A stretch of 21,005 nt of DNA, taken from assembly GCA_031552185.1 (NCBI GenBank), contig JAVBMU010000077.1:1-21005 (forward strand), in the 5' to 3' direction. The notes under the pieces are model-generated. The model saw only the letters and a program-made list of their open reading frames with translations, was not told the origin of the DNA and did not search any database. The stretch comes from JAVBMU01 sp031552185 (GTDB taxonomy: Bacteria > Actinomycetota > Actinomycetes > Actinomycetales > Cellulomonadaceae). Made by a program: the position numbers and the translations under genes. This document shows positions 7,524 through 15,350 of the stretch, piece after piece. Each line of letters opens with the position of its first letter. The first letter of the stretch is position 1.

Positions 7524-9191
7524 ATGGCGGGGGGCAACGCGGCGGGCGTCGCAGCGCGGCCGGCGCCGGATGATCCGACGCTGATCGTCGTCGGATACGC
7601 GCGGCGGGACCAGGTCATCCACGCTTTCAAGTCGGCGCTGACGCTTGGTTGGACTCTCGCAGCGGCGACCGCGGCAGTGATCCTCCTACACCTGTGGGCG
7701 GCGTTTCCGGTGGTTCGTCCCGAGCACAACGGCCCGCTCCCGGCGACATTTGCCCCGGCCGCGTGGGCGGGAGTCGCGGCCGGTGCCCTCTTGGCGGTGC
7801 GGCTGGCGATCCGGGATGTGCCGGTCGGCGTGTGGTCGCCCTGCCGCCGGTGGATTGCGGGCCGGTTGGCGACACTCGCTCCGGCGGTCAAGGAGCCGGG
7901 CGCGCCCGCGCGAAGGCAGGCGCCCGCCACGATCGACCGGAGTTGTCTCGAGCGACCGGGCGAGGTCATTGACTTTGCCTCGAGAGCGTTGGATGAGTAT
8001 GAGCGGCAATTCGGCGCTCAGTCCACCCAGCAGCTCTTCACCCGGATCGCGTTCCCCCGAGTTGGGCAGGCGCGGGTCTCGGAGCGGATCGGGATCGCGG
8101 CCAGGCACTATGACCACCGGGTCAGCCGGACCGTCGAGTTCGACGGCCCCGATTGCGCCGTCGCCGGGCCGGCGCCGCGCCGTCCGGCGGCACCTTCGGC
8201 CGCGCCGTCCCGGCTCCGGACACTCATCTCCGAAGCCACTGCGGCGTCCGCGCGCAGGGGGCACGCCTTCGGCTCCCGCCGCCGGCCGGAGGCGGCCCGC
8301 GGGCCGACCGAGACCGACCCGCCGCCGGCCTTGGTGCCGGTCCTGCGGGTGCGCAAGTCGGAACTGGTGGACGACCTCGGCCTGACGGTGGACTCCGGGA
8401 GCGTTTCGACGCTCTCGTACCTGGAGAGTCAGGGCGCGATCATCGCGGTTCTGAGCGCGCTCGTCGTCGCGATCTACCAGGCCGGCGGGGTCCGGTCCGA
8501 GCGGACGCGCGAGAAATTCGGGGCGGCCGTGGCCGTCGTTACCTCGCCGAATCCGGAGCACGACCTGGGTGCGATCATCGCCCGAGAATTGCATGAGTCC
8601 GTCACGGCGGACCTGGCCGGCCATGCGGGTCCGGCGGCGACGGAGATGGTCGGCATCCTGGCCTCCTGCGTCGAATACTTCGCGGAGAATTATCTCGTCG
8701 TCGCGGCGGTGGTGCCGGGAGCCGATCGGGTCCGGATCACCGCCTCCCATCGCATGCCGGTGCAGCGAATTCGCCGCTCGGACAAGCCGATCGCCAACTG
8801 GCCGTTGGAGGCTGTGGGGGGCGCCGTCGTCGCTCATCAATTGCCTCTGATGAACGTGGCCGAGGCGGTCTCGGCACACATTTACGTCGACATTCCGGAG
8901 ACCGCCTACGTCTTTCGCTTCCGGTATGCCTACCGAACGGGTCCGCACACGATCAAGCACGTCGACTGGCCGTCCGAACAGGACTACGCGGGGCGTGGGT
9001 CCGGTTTTGCGCGGTCGAGGACGCTCGACTACGTGCACCTCTACCGCCGGGCGGTGCGGCCGTCCGGCGGTCCCGAGTCGACCGGTCTGCAGGAGGTCCC
9101 CAGCGCCTACGTCGAATTACGGGAACGGCCGCCCGGCCTGGCGGCCGTCCTGAGTCTGGTCCTGAGTATATTGTCACGGTCTTCGTGGTGA
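7524..9191 (+). CDS. Unrecognised membrane-anchored protein, possibly cut short by a frame change
   Basis: A 555-residue product. Two hydrophobic segments near the N-terminus (about residues 36-58 and 72-92) are followed by a Pro/Ala/Arg-rich linker (about 200-270). A mixed soluble region follows with a hydrophobic stretch SQGAIIAVLSALVVAIYQAGG and a beta-rich part around RVRITASH and YVFRFRYAYRTGPHTI. I recognise no family. The frame ends at TGA 9189-9191 just after LAAVLSLVLSI, which looks like the first half of a membrane segment; the next 8 codons are poor (ATA, TTG, TCA, TCT). The following gene in the -1 frame begins with the complementary hydrophobic half, so the two may be one protein. 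A rare TTA codon is at 9117-9119. A purine-rich ribosome site supports the ATG. Confidence 0.75.
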   Translation: MAGGNAAGVAARPAPDDPTLIVVGYARRDQVIHAFKSALTLGWTLAAATAAVILLHLWAAFPVVRPEHNGPLPATFAPAAWAGVAAGALLAVRLAIRDVPVGVWSPCRRWIAGRLATLAPAVKEPGAPARRQAPATIDRSCLERPGEVIDFASRALDEYERQFGAQSTQQLFTRIAFPRVGQARVSERIGIAARHYDHRVSRTVEFDGPDCAVAGPAPRRPAAPSAAPSRLRTLISEATAASARRGHAFGSRRRPEAARGPTETDPPPALVPVLRVRKSELVDDLGLTVDSGSVSTLSYLESQGAIIAVLSALVVAIYQAGGVRSERTREKFGAAVAVVTSPNPEHDLGAIIARELHESVTADLAGHAGPAATEMVGILASCVEYFAENYLVVAAVVPGADRVRITASHRMPVQRIRRSDKPIANWPLEAVGGAVVAHQLPLMNVAEAVSAHIYVDIPETAYVFRFRYAYRTGPHTIKHVDWPSEQDYAGRGSGFARSRTLDYVHLYRRAVRPSGGPESTGLQEVPSAYVELRERPPGLAAVLSLVLSILSRSSW

Positions 9192-9559
9192 TGACCATGC
9201 TCGAGGGCGAGGTCTTCCGGAACGCGGCGAACAACGGTCATTGGATGGCGGTACTGGCCGGGATCCCCGCGGTCGCCGCCGGTTGGGTCGCCTCGCGGCT
9301 GGCGACAATTCGCGCCCGGTTCGTCTCACCGGCCGTGACGGCCGCTGCGGCCGGGACCGTAGTGCTCGCGGTCGTCCTCTCGTTCACCGGAATTCTCCTC
9401 ACCCGAGGATTGGAGCACGACCCGCATCGGGCCGTCGCCTGGGTTTGGCTCACGGCGGGATCCTTCCTGATTGCGTTCTTTCTGTTCGCGCTGGAGAGAT
9501 TCATTTCCGATTTTTGGCGGTTTCGATTGCGGAAGCGGGCAATGCTGTGTACCCTTTGA
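9191..9559 (+). CDS. Small membrane protein, possibly the separated C-terminus of the 7524 product
   Basis: A 122-residue product from the ATG at 9191 (in-frame GTG codons at 9185 and 9188 are alternatives). It has three hydrophobic segments: WMAVLAGIPAVAAGWVAS, an AVTAAAAGTVVLAVVLSFTGILL segment and VWLTAGSFLIAFFLFAL, then a basic tail. The start overlaps the upstream stop as TGATG, which would allow coupled translation. However, the same frame continues upstream as well-used codons (YIVTVFVV) that join onto the broken hydrophobic segment of the 7524 protein. It may thus be a true separate subunit or the C-terminus of a longer four-segment membrane domain. No family recognised. Confidence 0.6.
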   Translation: MTMLEGEVFRNAANNGHWMAVLAGIPAVAAGWVASRLATIRARFVSPAVTAAAAGTVVLAVVLSFTGILLTRGLEHDPHRAVAWVWLTAGSFLIAFFLFALERFISDFWRFRLRKRAMLCTL

Positions 9560-9933
9560 GTGAGGAATTGCCGGACGCGGGCAGTGGCACCGCGGAGGAG
9601 GAGCACATCATCGGCACCCGGGAGGTCGGCACCCAGGAGGTCGACGCCCGTCGGCGCGACGGCGCCGGCATGACGACCGACGAGTACATCTTCGGCTACC
9701 AGGCTTTCAGTACCATTCAGGGCCGCCCGGCCGGCGGCGCGCGCACGGCCATTGTCGTCAACGCCGACGCGGAAAGCCGCGCCGCCGTCTTGGCACAGTT
9801 CGCCGCCGGGCTGCGCGCCCAGGCGGGCCGGCCGGCGAGCGACGTCCTCAAGGCGTTGGTCCGGACCGGCAAGCCCGTCGAACCCCAGGCCGGCGGAGAG
9901 TCGCGCGAGCAAGAGCCGACGACGCCGAGGTAG
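9547..9933 (+). CDS. Small unrecognised protein following the membrane pair
   Basis: A 128-residue hydrophilic product, acidic at the N-terminus, with MTTDEYIFGYQAFSTIQ in the middle, a helical stretch (AESRAAVLAQFAAGLRAQAG) and a charged Gly/Glu/Pro-rich tail. The start is uncertain. Strong third-position G/C bias begins at about 9570, which favours GTG 9547 (or TTG 9556 or 9568), overlapping the preceding gene; ATG 9670 would give an 87-residue protein. The N-terminal part contains a near-perfect 15-bp tandem duplication coding for GTREV-GTQEV. No signal peptide, membrane segment or known domain was seen. Overlap with the upstream gene suggests a shared transcript with the 7524-9559 membrane protein(s). 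Confidence 0.55.
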   Translation: MYPLSEELPDAGSGTAEEEHIIGTREVGTQEVDARRRDGAGMTTDEYIFGYQAFSTIQGRPAGGARTAIVVNADAESRAAVLAQFAAGLRAQAGRPASDVLKALVRTGKPVEPQAGGESREQEPTTPR

Positions 9934-9950
9934 ATCCCTGGCGCCGTCGG
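9916..9950 (+). terminator. Possible hairpin spanning the stop of the 9547 gene
   Basis: Arms ccgacgacgcc (9916-9926) and ggcgccgtcgg (9940-9950) pair over 11 positions with one mismatch, around a 13-base loop that contains the stop codon. There is no T tract. It could end the 7524-9933 transcript, but the long loop and overlap with coding sequence lower confidence. Confidence 0.3.
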
Positions 9951-9971
9951 ACTGGCGGTTCGGCCGCGCGA

Positions 9972-10006
9972 CGGCTCTACCTCGCGCGGCGCGGCTCTAC
10001 CTCGCG
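9972..10006 (+). repeat. 15-bp direct repeat upstream of the radical SAM gene
   Basis: The sequence cggctctacctcgcg occurs exactly at 9972-9986 and 9992-10006, a spacing of 20 bases, close to two helical turns. It lies in the 133-base gap between the 9547 gene and the radical SAM gene, 50-80 bases before the latter's presumed -10 element, where an activator could bind. It may also be a chance local duplication. Confidence 0.6.
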
Positions 10007-10054
10007 GGCGCGGTCCCGATCCGAAGGTCGATTCCGGCGGCCGGTGCCAACCGT

Positions 10055-10067
10055 TACGCTGAGGGCA
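10055..10067 (+). promoter_or_regulatory. -10-like element set for a leaderless transcript of the radical SAM gene
   Basis: TACGCT (10055-10060) fits the actinobacterial TANNNT -10 pattern and is followed by 6 bases and the ATG at 10067, so transcription would start on or next to the start codon. No good -35 is visible (TTCCGG 17 bases upstream is weak), and the GAGGGC before the ATG lies too close to it to be a good Shine-Dalgarno. Leaderless starts are common in actinobacteria. Confidence 0.5.
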
Positions 10068-11239
10068 TGTCTGTCGGCCTCACGCGGGCGCCAATGTCGG
10101 CCGTTCGCGATCAACATTCCGACGCCAACGAGCGTCCGTTCATTGTGATCTGGGAGTCGACCCGGGCCTGTCCGCTGGCCTGCGTTCACTGCCGGGCGAC
10201 GGCGCAGCCGGACCGGCATTCGGGCGAGTTGTCCACGGACGAGGCGACCGAACTGATGCGGCAGATCGCGTCCTTCGGCAAGCCGTCGCCGCTGTTCATC
10301 ATCACCGGCGGCGACCCGTTCCAGCGCCCGGACCTGTTCGAACTGGTGCGCCGAGCGGACGAACTCGGCCTGCACCCCGCGGTCTCGCCGTCGGGCACGC
10401 CGACCCTGACCGAGGAGAACCTCACCAAGTTGCACGAGGCGGGCGCGCGGGCGATTTCCCTGAGCATCGACGGCTCGACGGCCGAGGTGCACGACGCGTT
10501 CCGCCGCGTCGACGGCGTCTTCGACTGGACGGTCGGCGCCTGGCAGACGGCACGCCGCGTCGGGCTGAAGGTCCAGGTCAACACCACCGTGTACCGGGGA
10601 AACCTGAGGGATCTGCCCAACATCGTCAAGATGGTGCAGAGCTACGGCGCGATGACGTGGAGCGGCTTCCTCCTGGTGCCGACCGGGCGGGGCAGCCAGT
10701 TGGATTCGCTGACGCCCGCCGAGGTCGAGGACGTCCTGAACTTCATCTACGACGCCGGCGACTACATTCCGTCCAAGACGACGGAAGGCCACCACTTCCG
10801 CCGGGTGGTACTGCAGCGGCGCGCGATTGCGGAGCGCGGCGGCGATCCCGCGGCGGAGCTGGGCCTCGGCGACCTCTACCAGGAACTGACGGCCGACCTG
10901 CGGCGGGCGTTCGAAGGCGTGCCGACCCGGCCGCGCCGGCCGCCGATGAACATCAACTCCGCCCGCGGCTTCGTGTTCATCTCCCACGTCGGCACGGTGC
11001 ACCCCTCCGGCTTCCTGCCGATGGAGGCGGGCAACGTCCGCGACCAGCCGCTGCCGACGATCTACCGGGAGTCGGAGTTGTTCCGCTCGCTGCGGGACCC
11101 GGCCCAGTACAAGGGCAAGTGCGGGCGGTGCGAGTTCAACGCGGTGTGCGGCGGGTCCAGGTCCCGCGCCTATGCGCTGACCGGGGATCCGCTCGAATCC
11201 GACCCGTGGTGCGCCTACCAGCCGGCCGACGTCGGCTGA
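10067..11239 (+). CDS. Radical SAM/SPASM domain protein
   Basis: A 390-residue radical SAM enzyme. The S-adenosylmethionine [4Fe-4S] site is Cys35-x3-Cys39-x2-Cys42 (CPLACVHC), followed by a GGDP variant of the usual GGE motif (TGGDPFQRPD). The C-terminal SPASM-like part has further Cys residues at 352, 355, 361 and 382 (KCGRCEFNAVCGG and PWCAY), which would bind an auxiliary cluster. Length, the MNINSARGFVF segment and the SPASM tail resemble the TIGR04053-type family, related to heme- and peptide-modifying enzymes such as AhbD/NirJ and MftC. The substrate is unknown, and no short Cys-rich or leader-like precursor peptide gene is evident next to it. The gene stands alone; the ATG at 10094 is an alternative start. 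A 12-bp palindrome (gccgacgtcggc, 11225-11236) abuts the stop. Confidence 0.9.
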   Translation: MSVGLTRAPMSAVRDQHSDANERPFIVIWESTRACPLACVHCRATAQPDRHSGELSTDEATELMRQIASFGKPSPLFIITGGDPFQRPDLFELVRRADELGLHPAVSPSGTPTLTEENLTKLHEAGARAISLSIDGSTAEVHDAFRRVDGVFDWTVGAWQTARRVGLKVQVNTTVYRGNLRDLPNIVKMVQSYGAMTWSGFLLVPTGRGSQLDSLTPAEVEDVLNFIYDAGDYIPSKTTEGHHFRRVVLQRRAIAERGGDPAAELGLGDLYQELTADLRRAFEGVPTRPRRPPMNINSARGFVFISHVGTVHPSGFLPMEAGNVRDQPLPTIYRESELFRSLRDPAQYKGKCGRCEFNAVCGGSRSRAYALTGDPLESDPWCAYQPADVG

Positions 11240-11254
11240 TCGCCAGGGCGCTCC

Positions 11255-11376
11255 GATCGCACGAGCCGCCTGATCGCACGAGCCGCCTGATCGCACGAGC
11301 CGCCTGATCGCACGATCGGGTCTGATCGCACGATCGGGTCTGATCGCACGAGCCGCCTGATCGCACGATCGGGTCT
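11255..11376 (+). repeat. Tandem array of two interleaved 17/18-bp units (AAABBAB)
   Basis: Seven contiguous units fill this gene-free stretch. Unit A is gatcgcacgagccgcct (17 bp) at 11255, 11272, 11289 and 11342; unit B is gatcgcacgatcgggtct (18 bp) at 11306, 11324 and 11359. Copies of each type are identical. Both share gatcgcacga; B also holds the inverted repeat gatcg-ca-cgatc. A partial unit (gatcgc) follows at 11377. The array lies between the radical SAM stop and the DUF4132 operon. The units abut with no spacers, so it is not a CRISPR. It may bind a regulator or be a slippage-prone minisatellite. Confidence 0.95.
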
Positions 11377-11435
11377 GATCGCGTGGCCGGCATGGCCGCC
11401 GGAGGACGTCCGGCGATCGTGTCGGTGGGGTCCGC

Positions 11436-11448
11436 TACTTTGTCTCCG
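11436..11448 (+). promoter_or_regulatory. -10-like element upstream of the DUF4132 operon
   Basis: TACTTT (11436-11441) is followed by 6 bases and then GTG at 11448, the same geometry as before the radical SAM gene. The mRNA could start at that GTG (leaderless) or carry a 63-base leader to the ATG at 11511. No clear -35 is seen. Confidence 0.45.
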
Positions 11449-11510
11449 TGGCGCGCGAGGAGGCGTGCGCCCGGCCAGCATGGCCGGGTCGGGACTCAGT
11501 GGGTGGTCGG

Positions 11511-14500
11511 ATGTTGGAGAAGGTGAAAGCGCTCTTGAACCGAGACGCGAACGCGGACCGGGACGAGTCGGCGGACGGCCCGCGCGTCGGGTCCGGTGGG
11601 GAGCGGCAGCTTGGGTCGGCGGCGGCGGGCGCGCTGCGCGACGCGCTGAAGGTACTGCGGGTCGAATCCGAGGACTTGTTCGAACGGGCCTTCGCGTACG
11701 TCGAGGACGGCGTCGGCCCGGAGCTCCTGAGCGAACTTGCCGGCCGCGATACGGCGATGCTGAATGTGGCGCTCGGCTCGCCTGCGGAGACCAGTTGGCG
11801 CTACTTCTACGGGTCGACGGCGGACAAGGTCAAGGCCGCGGTGCGCGGCTGGACCATTCAGAAGGGCTCCAAGGCCCGGGGTCGGCTCTATTCGGGCAAA
11901 CTGCTCGACGCCGGCCACTACGCGCGGCTGGGGCGGTTGATGGCCGCCATCGTGCCGGAGGTCAGCCACGGCCCCGCGGTGCCGGACTGGTTCGCGGTGC
12001 TGGTCAACGACCTCTGCACGACGGATGACCTTCCGGACGCGGCGCGGCATGCGTCCGTCTCCCCGAGCGTGGCCGGCGGCCGCAAAGCATGGACTCCGGC
12101 CCTCCTGGCCGAGGTGCTGGTCGCGGGCGGAGTCGCCCCCGGGGCGACGGCGCCGATCATCGCCGGCGTGCTGTTCGACCTGCCGAAGCCCGACCGGGGC
12201 TACTACGGATACCCGGCCCGCGTTCTGCTCGCCCAGCCGGGACTCGGCGAGTTCCTGGCGGCCGAGCGCGTGGCGGTGACCGACGTTGTCCTCCAGGCGA
12301 AGGCGCCCGGGAAGGGGCTGTTCCTGGAGCGGCTCGCCGGGCACGACGACGAGCGGGACGCCTACCTGGACCTGGTGGCCCGGCTCGCGGTCGACGCCGC
12401 CAAGACCGTGCGCACCGAGGCGCTCGGCGTGTTCGCCGGGGCGGCGGCGGACCTTCGGATCGCGGCGGCCGAGCCGCTGCTGACCACCGTCGGGCCGACC
12501 CGGTTGACTACCCTGGCCGCCCACCTTGTGGGCGTCGACGGCGGTCGGGACGCCTTGCGGCGCGCCCTCGAGGGGGCCACGGGCAGCCGGGCCACAATCC
12601 TCGGCCAGGCGTTGCAACGGGCCGAATTGCTGGGGCCGGCGCCGGCTGGGGCCGACGGTGGATCGGGGTCGGCCGGGGCAGAGTCCGCCGGCGAGGGGTC
12701 CGGCGGGGCGCCGGAGCTGGTCATCCCCCCGTATGAGCCCCTGGTCGAGACGCCATTGGGCGACGACTTCGTGGCCGCCGCGCGGACGGCGATCGACGCC
12801 GCCCTCGCCCGGGCCCGGGCCGAGCAGACCGAGTTCGCCAACTTGTCGGCCGCCGCCAGGCAGGACGAGTCCTGGCGCGAACAGATGATCAACCGACAGG
12901 TCAAGACGCTGTCGGGGATCAGCGACGCCGAGCTTCGCGCGGCGGTGGATTTCCTGAGCGGCAGGGCCGGCGTTGCGCGGCGCAACCGCGCGCTCCCGGC
13001 GCTGCGGCTGCCGGCCGTCCGGAGCGCCCTGCCGGCGCTGACCTTTCTGCACGAACTGCTGCTCGCGGGCCCGAACGTGAAGGGCAACGTCGCCTGGCAG
13101 ATCTTCCAGGAGACCGGCATCCACGAGGACCTTCGGGCCATCGCCGACTACCTCGGGCGGTCCGAATTCGGCGATCCGCACGGCCAGATCGAGCGGTTGG
13201 TGTTCCACACCTGGCACGTCGAGGACATGCTCGAACCCGACCAGATCTGGCCGTACTTCGCCGAGCAGCCCGAGGCGCTGGAACGTGCCCTCGGGCTGCG
13301 GGCGGGAGCGACTGGGGCCGCGGCCGGACACCAACGCGAGGCGCTGGCGATCCTGGCCGAATTTCCGGTGATCCCGGCGCGGTACCTGCCGGCGCTGTCC
13401 GACCTCGCCCTCGGCGAGGGCAAGACCCACCGCCGCGCGGCCCAGGACGCCCTGGAGAAGCACCACGCCGCGCGGCCGTTGGCCGAGCAGGGGCTGGGCA
13501 GCGGCAAGGCGGAGGTGCGAGCCGCGGCGGCGGACTGGCTGATGCGGCTCGGCGACCCGGCCGCCGTGCCGGCGCTGCGCGCCGCGCTCTCGGCCGAGCG
13601 GCGCGAGACCGTGCGGGCGGTGCTGCTGAGCGCGCTGGAGCGGGTGGGCGACGACATCGGTCCGGACCTGGCCCCGGACGCCTTGGCGGCCGAGGCCGCC
13701 AAGGGCCTTCGGGCCAAGCCGCCGGCCGGACTGGCCTGGTTCCCGTACGAGGCGTTGCCGACCGTCCGGTGGGCGGACGGCGTCGTCGTGCCGGCCGACG
13801 TGATCCGCTGGTGGGTGGTCCTGGCGTGCAAGCTGAAGGACCCCAGCGGGACCGGGCTGATCGGGCGCTACATGTCGCTGCTGGAGCCGGCCTCGCAGGC
13901 CGCCCTGGGGCGATTCGTCCTGGCGGCCTGGATCGGTCAGGACACCCGGCACCCCTCGGTGGAGGAGAGCCGGGCCCACGCCGACGCCGGCGCCCAGGCC
14001 CGGTACGACCGGTACCAGCACTGGAACCGCAATTATCCCCAGTACTACGCGGCGGAGGCGGCCAAGACGGTCGACCAGCACTTCCAGGATCTCTTCCGCG
14101 AGCACCAGGCGACGTTCCTCGGCTCCGCGGTCGCGGAGAAGGGCCTGTTGGCGCTGACGGTGGGGATGCCCGGTGCCGAGTTGGCGGCGGCCGCGCAGAC
14201 CTACTGGACGCAGTACATCGGGCGCCGCGCGCAGACCGACGCGCTGGTCAGCGCGCTGGCCGCGAACGGGCAGCCGGCCGCCCTGCAGGTACTGCTGGGG
14301 GTGGCGCGGCGGTTCCGGCAGCCCACGGTGCAGGCTCGGGCGGCGGCGCTGGTCGCCGAGATCGCCGAGCGTCGCGGTTGGTCCGCCGAGCAGTTGGCGG
14401 ATCGGACCGTGCCGACGGCAGGCTTCGACGACGACGGCGTGCTGCGCCTGGATCTCGGCTCGCGCGTGTTCCTGGGCCGGATCACGGCCGACTTCGGCCT

Positions 14501-15350
14501 CGAGGTGACCTCGCCCGAGGGCAAGGTGGTCAAGGCCCTGTCGGTCCGCAAGGACGACGACCCGGAGGCCGCGAAGGCGGCCAAGGCGCAACTGACGGCG
14601 GCGCGCAAGGACCTCAAGCAGGTCGTCGCGGGTCAGCGCGCGCGGTTGTACGAGGCGATGTGCGCGGGCCGGCGCTGGTCGGCGGCCGAGTGGACGGAAT
14701 ACGTCCTCGGCCACCCGATCCTGTCCCGGCTCGCGGCGACGCTGGTGTGGCTGGAGAACCCCGGTCCGCAGCAGCGGGCGTTCCGGCCGGGCGACGCCGG
14801 CGCGCTGATCGACGTCGACGACGCGGATGTCGTGCTCGCCCCCGACGCCGAGGTCGCATTGGCGCACGTCGTGCTGGTGGGGTCTGCGGCCGCGACGGCC
14901 TGGCGCGAGCATCTGCGCGACTACGAAGTCGACCAGGTCTTCGACCAGTTCGGCGCCGAGCCGCCCGCCGCCGCACCGACGGCGGATTCCGTTGTGGACC
15001 GGCGCGGCTGGTTCTCCGACTCGTTCAAGATCCGGGGCCGCGCGCTGAAACTGGGGTACGCGCGTGGCGTGGGCGGCGACGGCGGGTGGTTCGACGAGTA
15101 CACGAAGGACCATCCGAGCCTCGACCTGCGGGCGGTGATCGGCTTCACGGGTTCGATGCTGCCCGAGGAGAACATCCCGGCGGCGGTCATCGATCTCTCG
15201 TTCCGGTCGCTCGGGCGGCGGCAGGGGACCACCAAGATCCGGCTCGGCCATGTCCCGCCGGTGCTGCTCGCCGAGGCGTACCGCGATTACGTGACCGTGG
15301 CGGAAGCCGGAGCCTTCGATCCCAACTGGGAGAGGAACAGCCGATGGTGA
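11511..15350 (+). CDS. DUF4132 (YehI/MolR-like) large protein of the MoxR-VWA system
   Basis: A 1279-residue cytosolic protein from the ATG at 11511; GTG at 11448 would add 21 residues and has a -10-like hexamer just upstream. The long middle is helical and repeat-like, with a clear HEAT-like stretch (about residues 630-710: EVRAAAADWLMRLGDPAAVPALRAAL). A Gly/Ser/Ala-rich linker is near residue 390. The C-terminal region (about 1030-1270) has the features I associate with DUF4132: RLYEAMCAGRRWSAAEWTEYVLGHPILSRL, a beta-rich stretch, and a terminal GFTGSMLPEENIPAAVIDLSF. E. coli YehI and MolR belong to this family. It probably acts as scaffold or client in a complex with the MoxR ATPase and VWA protein encoded next; no catalytic motif is evident. 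It overlaps the ATPase gene by 7 bases. Confidence 0.85.
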   Translation: MLEKVKALLNRDANADRDESADGPRVGSGGERQLGSAAAGALRDALKVLRVESEDLFERAFAYVEDGVGPELLSELAGRDTAMLNVALGSPAETSWRYFYGSTADKVKAAVRGWTIQKGSKARGRLYSGKLLDAGHYARLGRLMAAIVPEVSHGPAVPDWFAVLVNDLCTTDDLPDAARHASVSPSVAGGRKAWTPALLAEVLVAGGVAPGATAPIIAGVLFDLPKPDRGYYGYPARVLLAQPGLGEFLAAERVAVTDVVLQAKAPGKGLFLERLAGHDDERDAYLDLVARLAVDAAKTVRTEALGVFAGAAADLRIAAAEPLLTTVGPTRLTTLAAHLVGVDGGRDALRRALEGATGSRATILGQALQRAELLGPAPAGADGGSGSAGAESAGEGSGGAPELVIPPYEPLVETPLGDDFVAAARTAIDAALARARAEQTEFANLSAAARQDESWREQMINRQVKTLSGISDAELRAAVDFLSGRAGVARRNRALPALRLPAVRSALPALTFLHELLLAGPNVKGNVAWQIFQETGIHEDLRAIADYLGRSEFGDPHGQIERLVFHTWHVEDMLEPDQIWPYFAEQPEALERALGLRAGATGAAAGHQREALAILAEFPVIPARYLPALSDLALGEGKTHRRAAQDALEKHHAARPLAEQGLGSGKAEVRAAAADWLMRLGDPAAVPALRAALSAERRETVRAVLLSALERVGDDIGPDLAPDALAAEAAKGLRAKPPAGLAWFPYEALPTVRWADGVVVPADVIRWWVVLACKLKDPSGTGLIGRYMSLLEPASQAALGRFVLAAWIGQDTRHPSVEESRAHADAGAQARYDRYQHWNRNYPQYYAAEAAKTVDQHFQDLFREHQATFLGSAVAEKGLLALTVGMPGAELAAAAQTYWTQYIGRRAQTDALVSALAANGQPAALQVLLGVARRFRQPTVQARAAALVAEIAERRGWSAEQLADRTVPTAGFDDDGVLRLDLGSRVFLGRITADFGLEVTSPEGKVVKALSVRKDDDPEAAKAAKAQLTAARKDLKQVVAGQRARLYEAMCAGRRWSAAEWTEYVLGHPILSRLAATLVWLENPGPQQRAFRPGDAGALIDVDDADVVLAPDAEVALAHVVLVGSAAATAWREHLRDYEVDQVFDQFGAEPPAAAPTADSVVDRRGWFSDSFKIRGRALKLGYARGVGGDGGWFDEYTKDHPSLDLRAVIGFTGSMLPEENIPAAVIDLSFRSLGRRQGTTKIRLGHVPPVLLAEAYRDYVTVAEAGAFDPNWERNSRW

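Larger units (their letters stand above)
11240..11510. other. 271-base intergenic region before the DUF4132 operon
   Basis: No gene is supported here. Besides the 11255-11376 repeat array it holds a 7-bp-stem palindrome (cgccgga 11397-11403, tccggcg 11409-11415, 5-base loop) that ends just before a copy of cgatcgtg, the reverse complement of the core of repeat unit B. The -10-like element at 11436 follows. Open frames on the minus strand through the array are by-products of the repeat. Confidence 0.6.

Noticed and set aside
9977..11296. 439-codon minus-strand frame opposite the radical SAM gene
   Set aside because: Arg/Pro/His-rich shadow; the plus strand has intact radical SAM and SPASM motifs.
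11255..11376. CRISPR array
   Set aside because: Units are 17-18 bp, abut directly with no unique spacers, and no cas genes are near.
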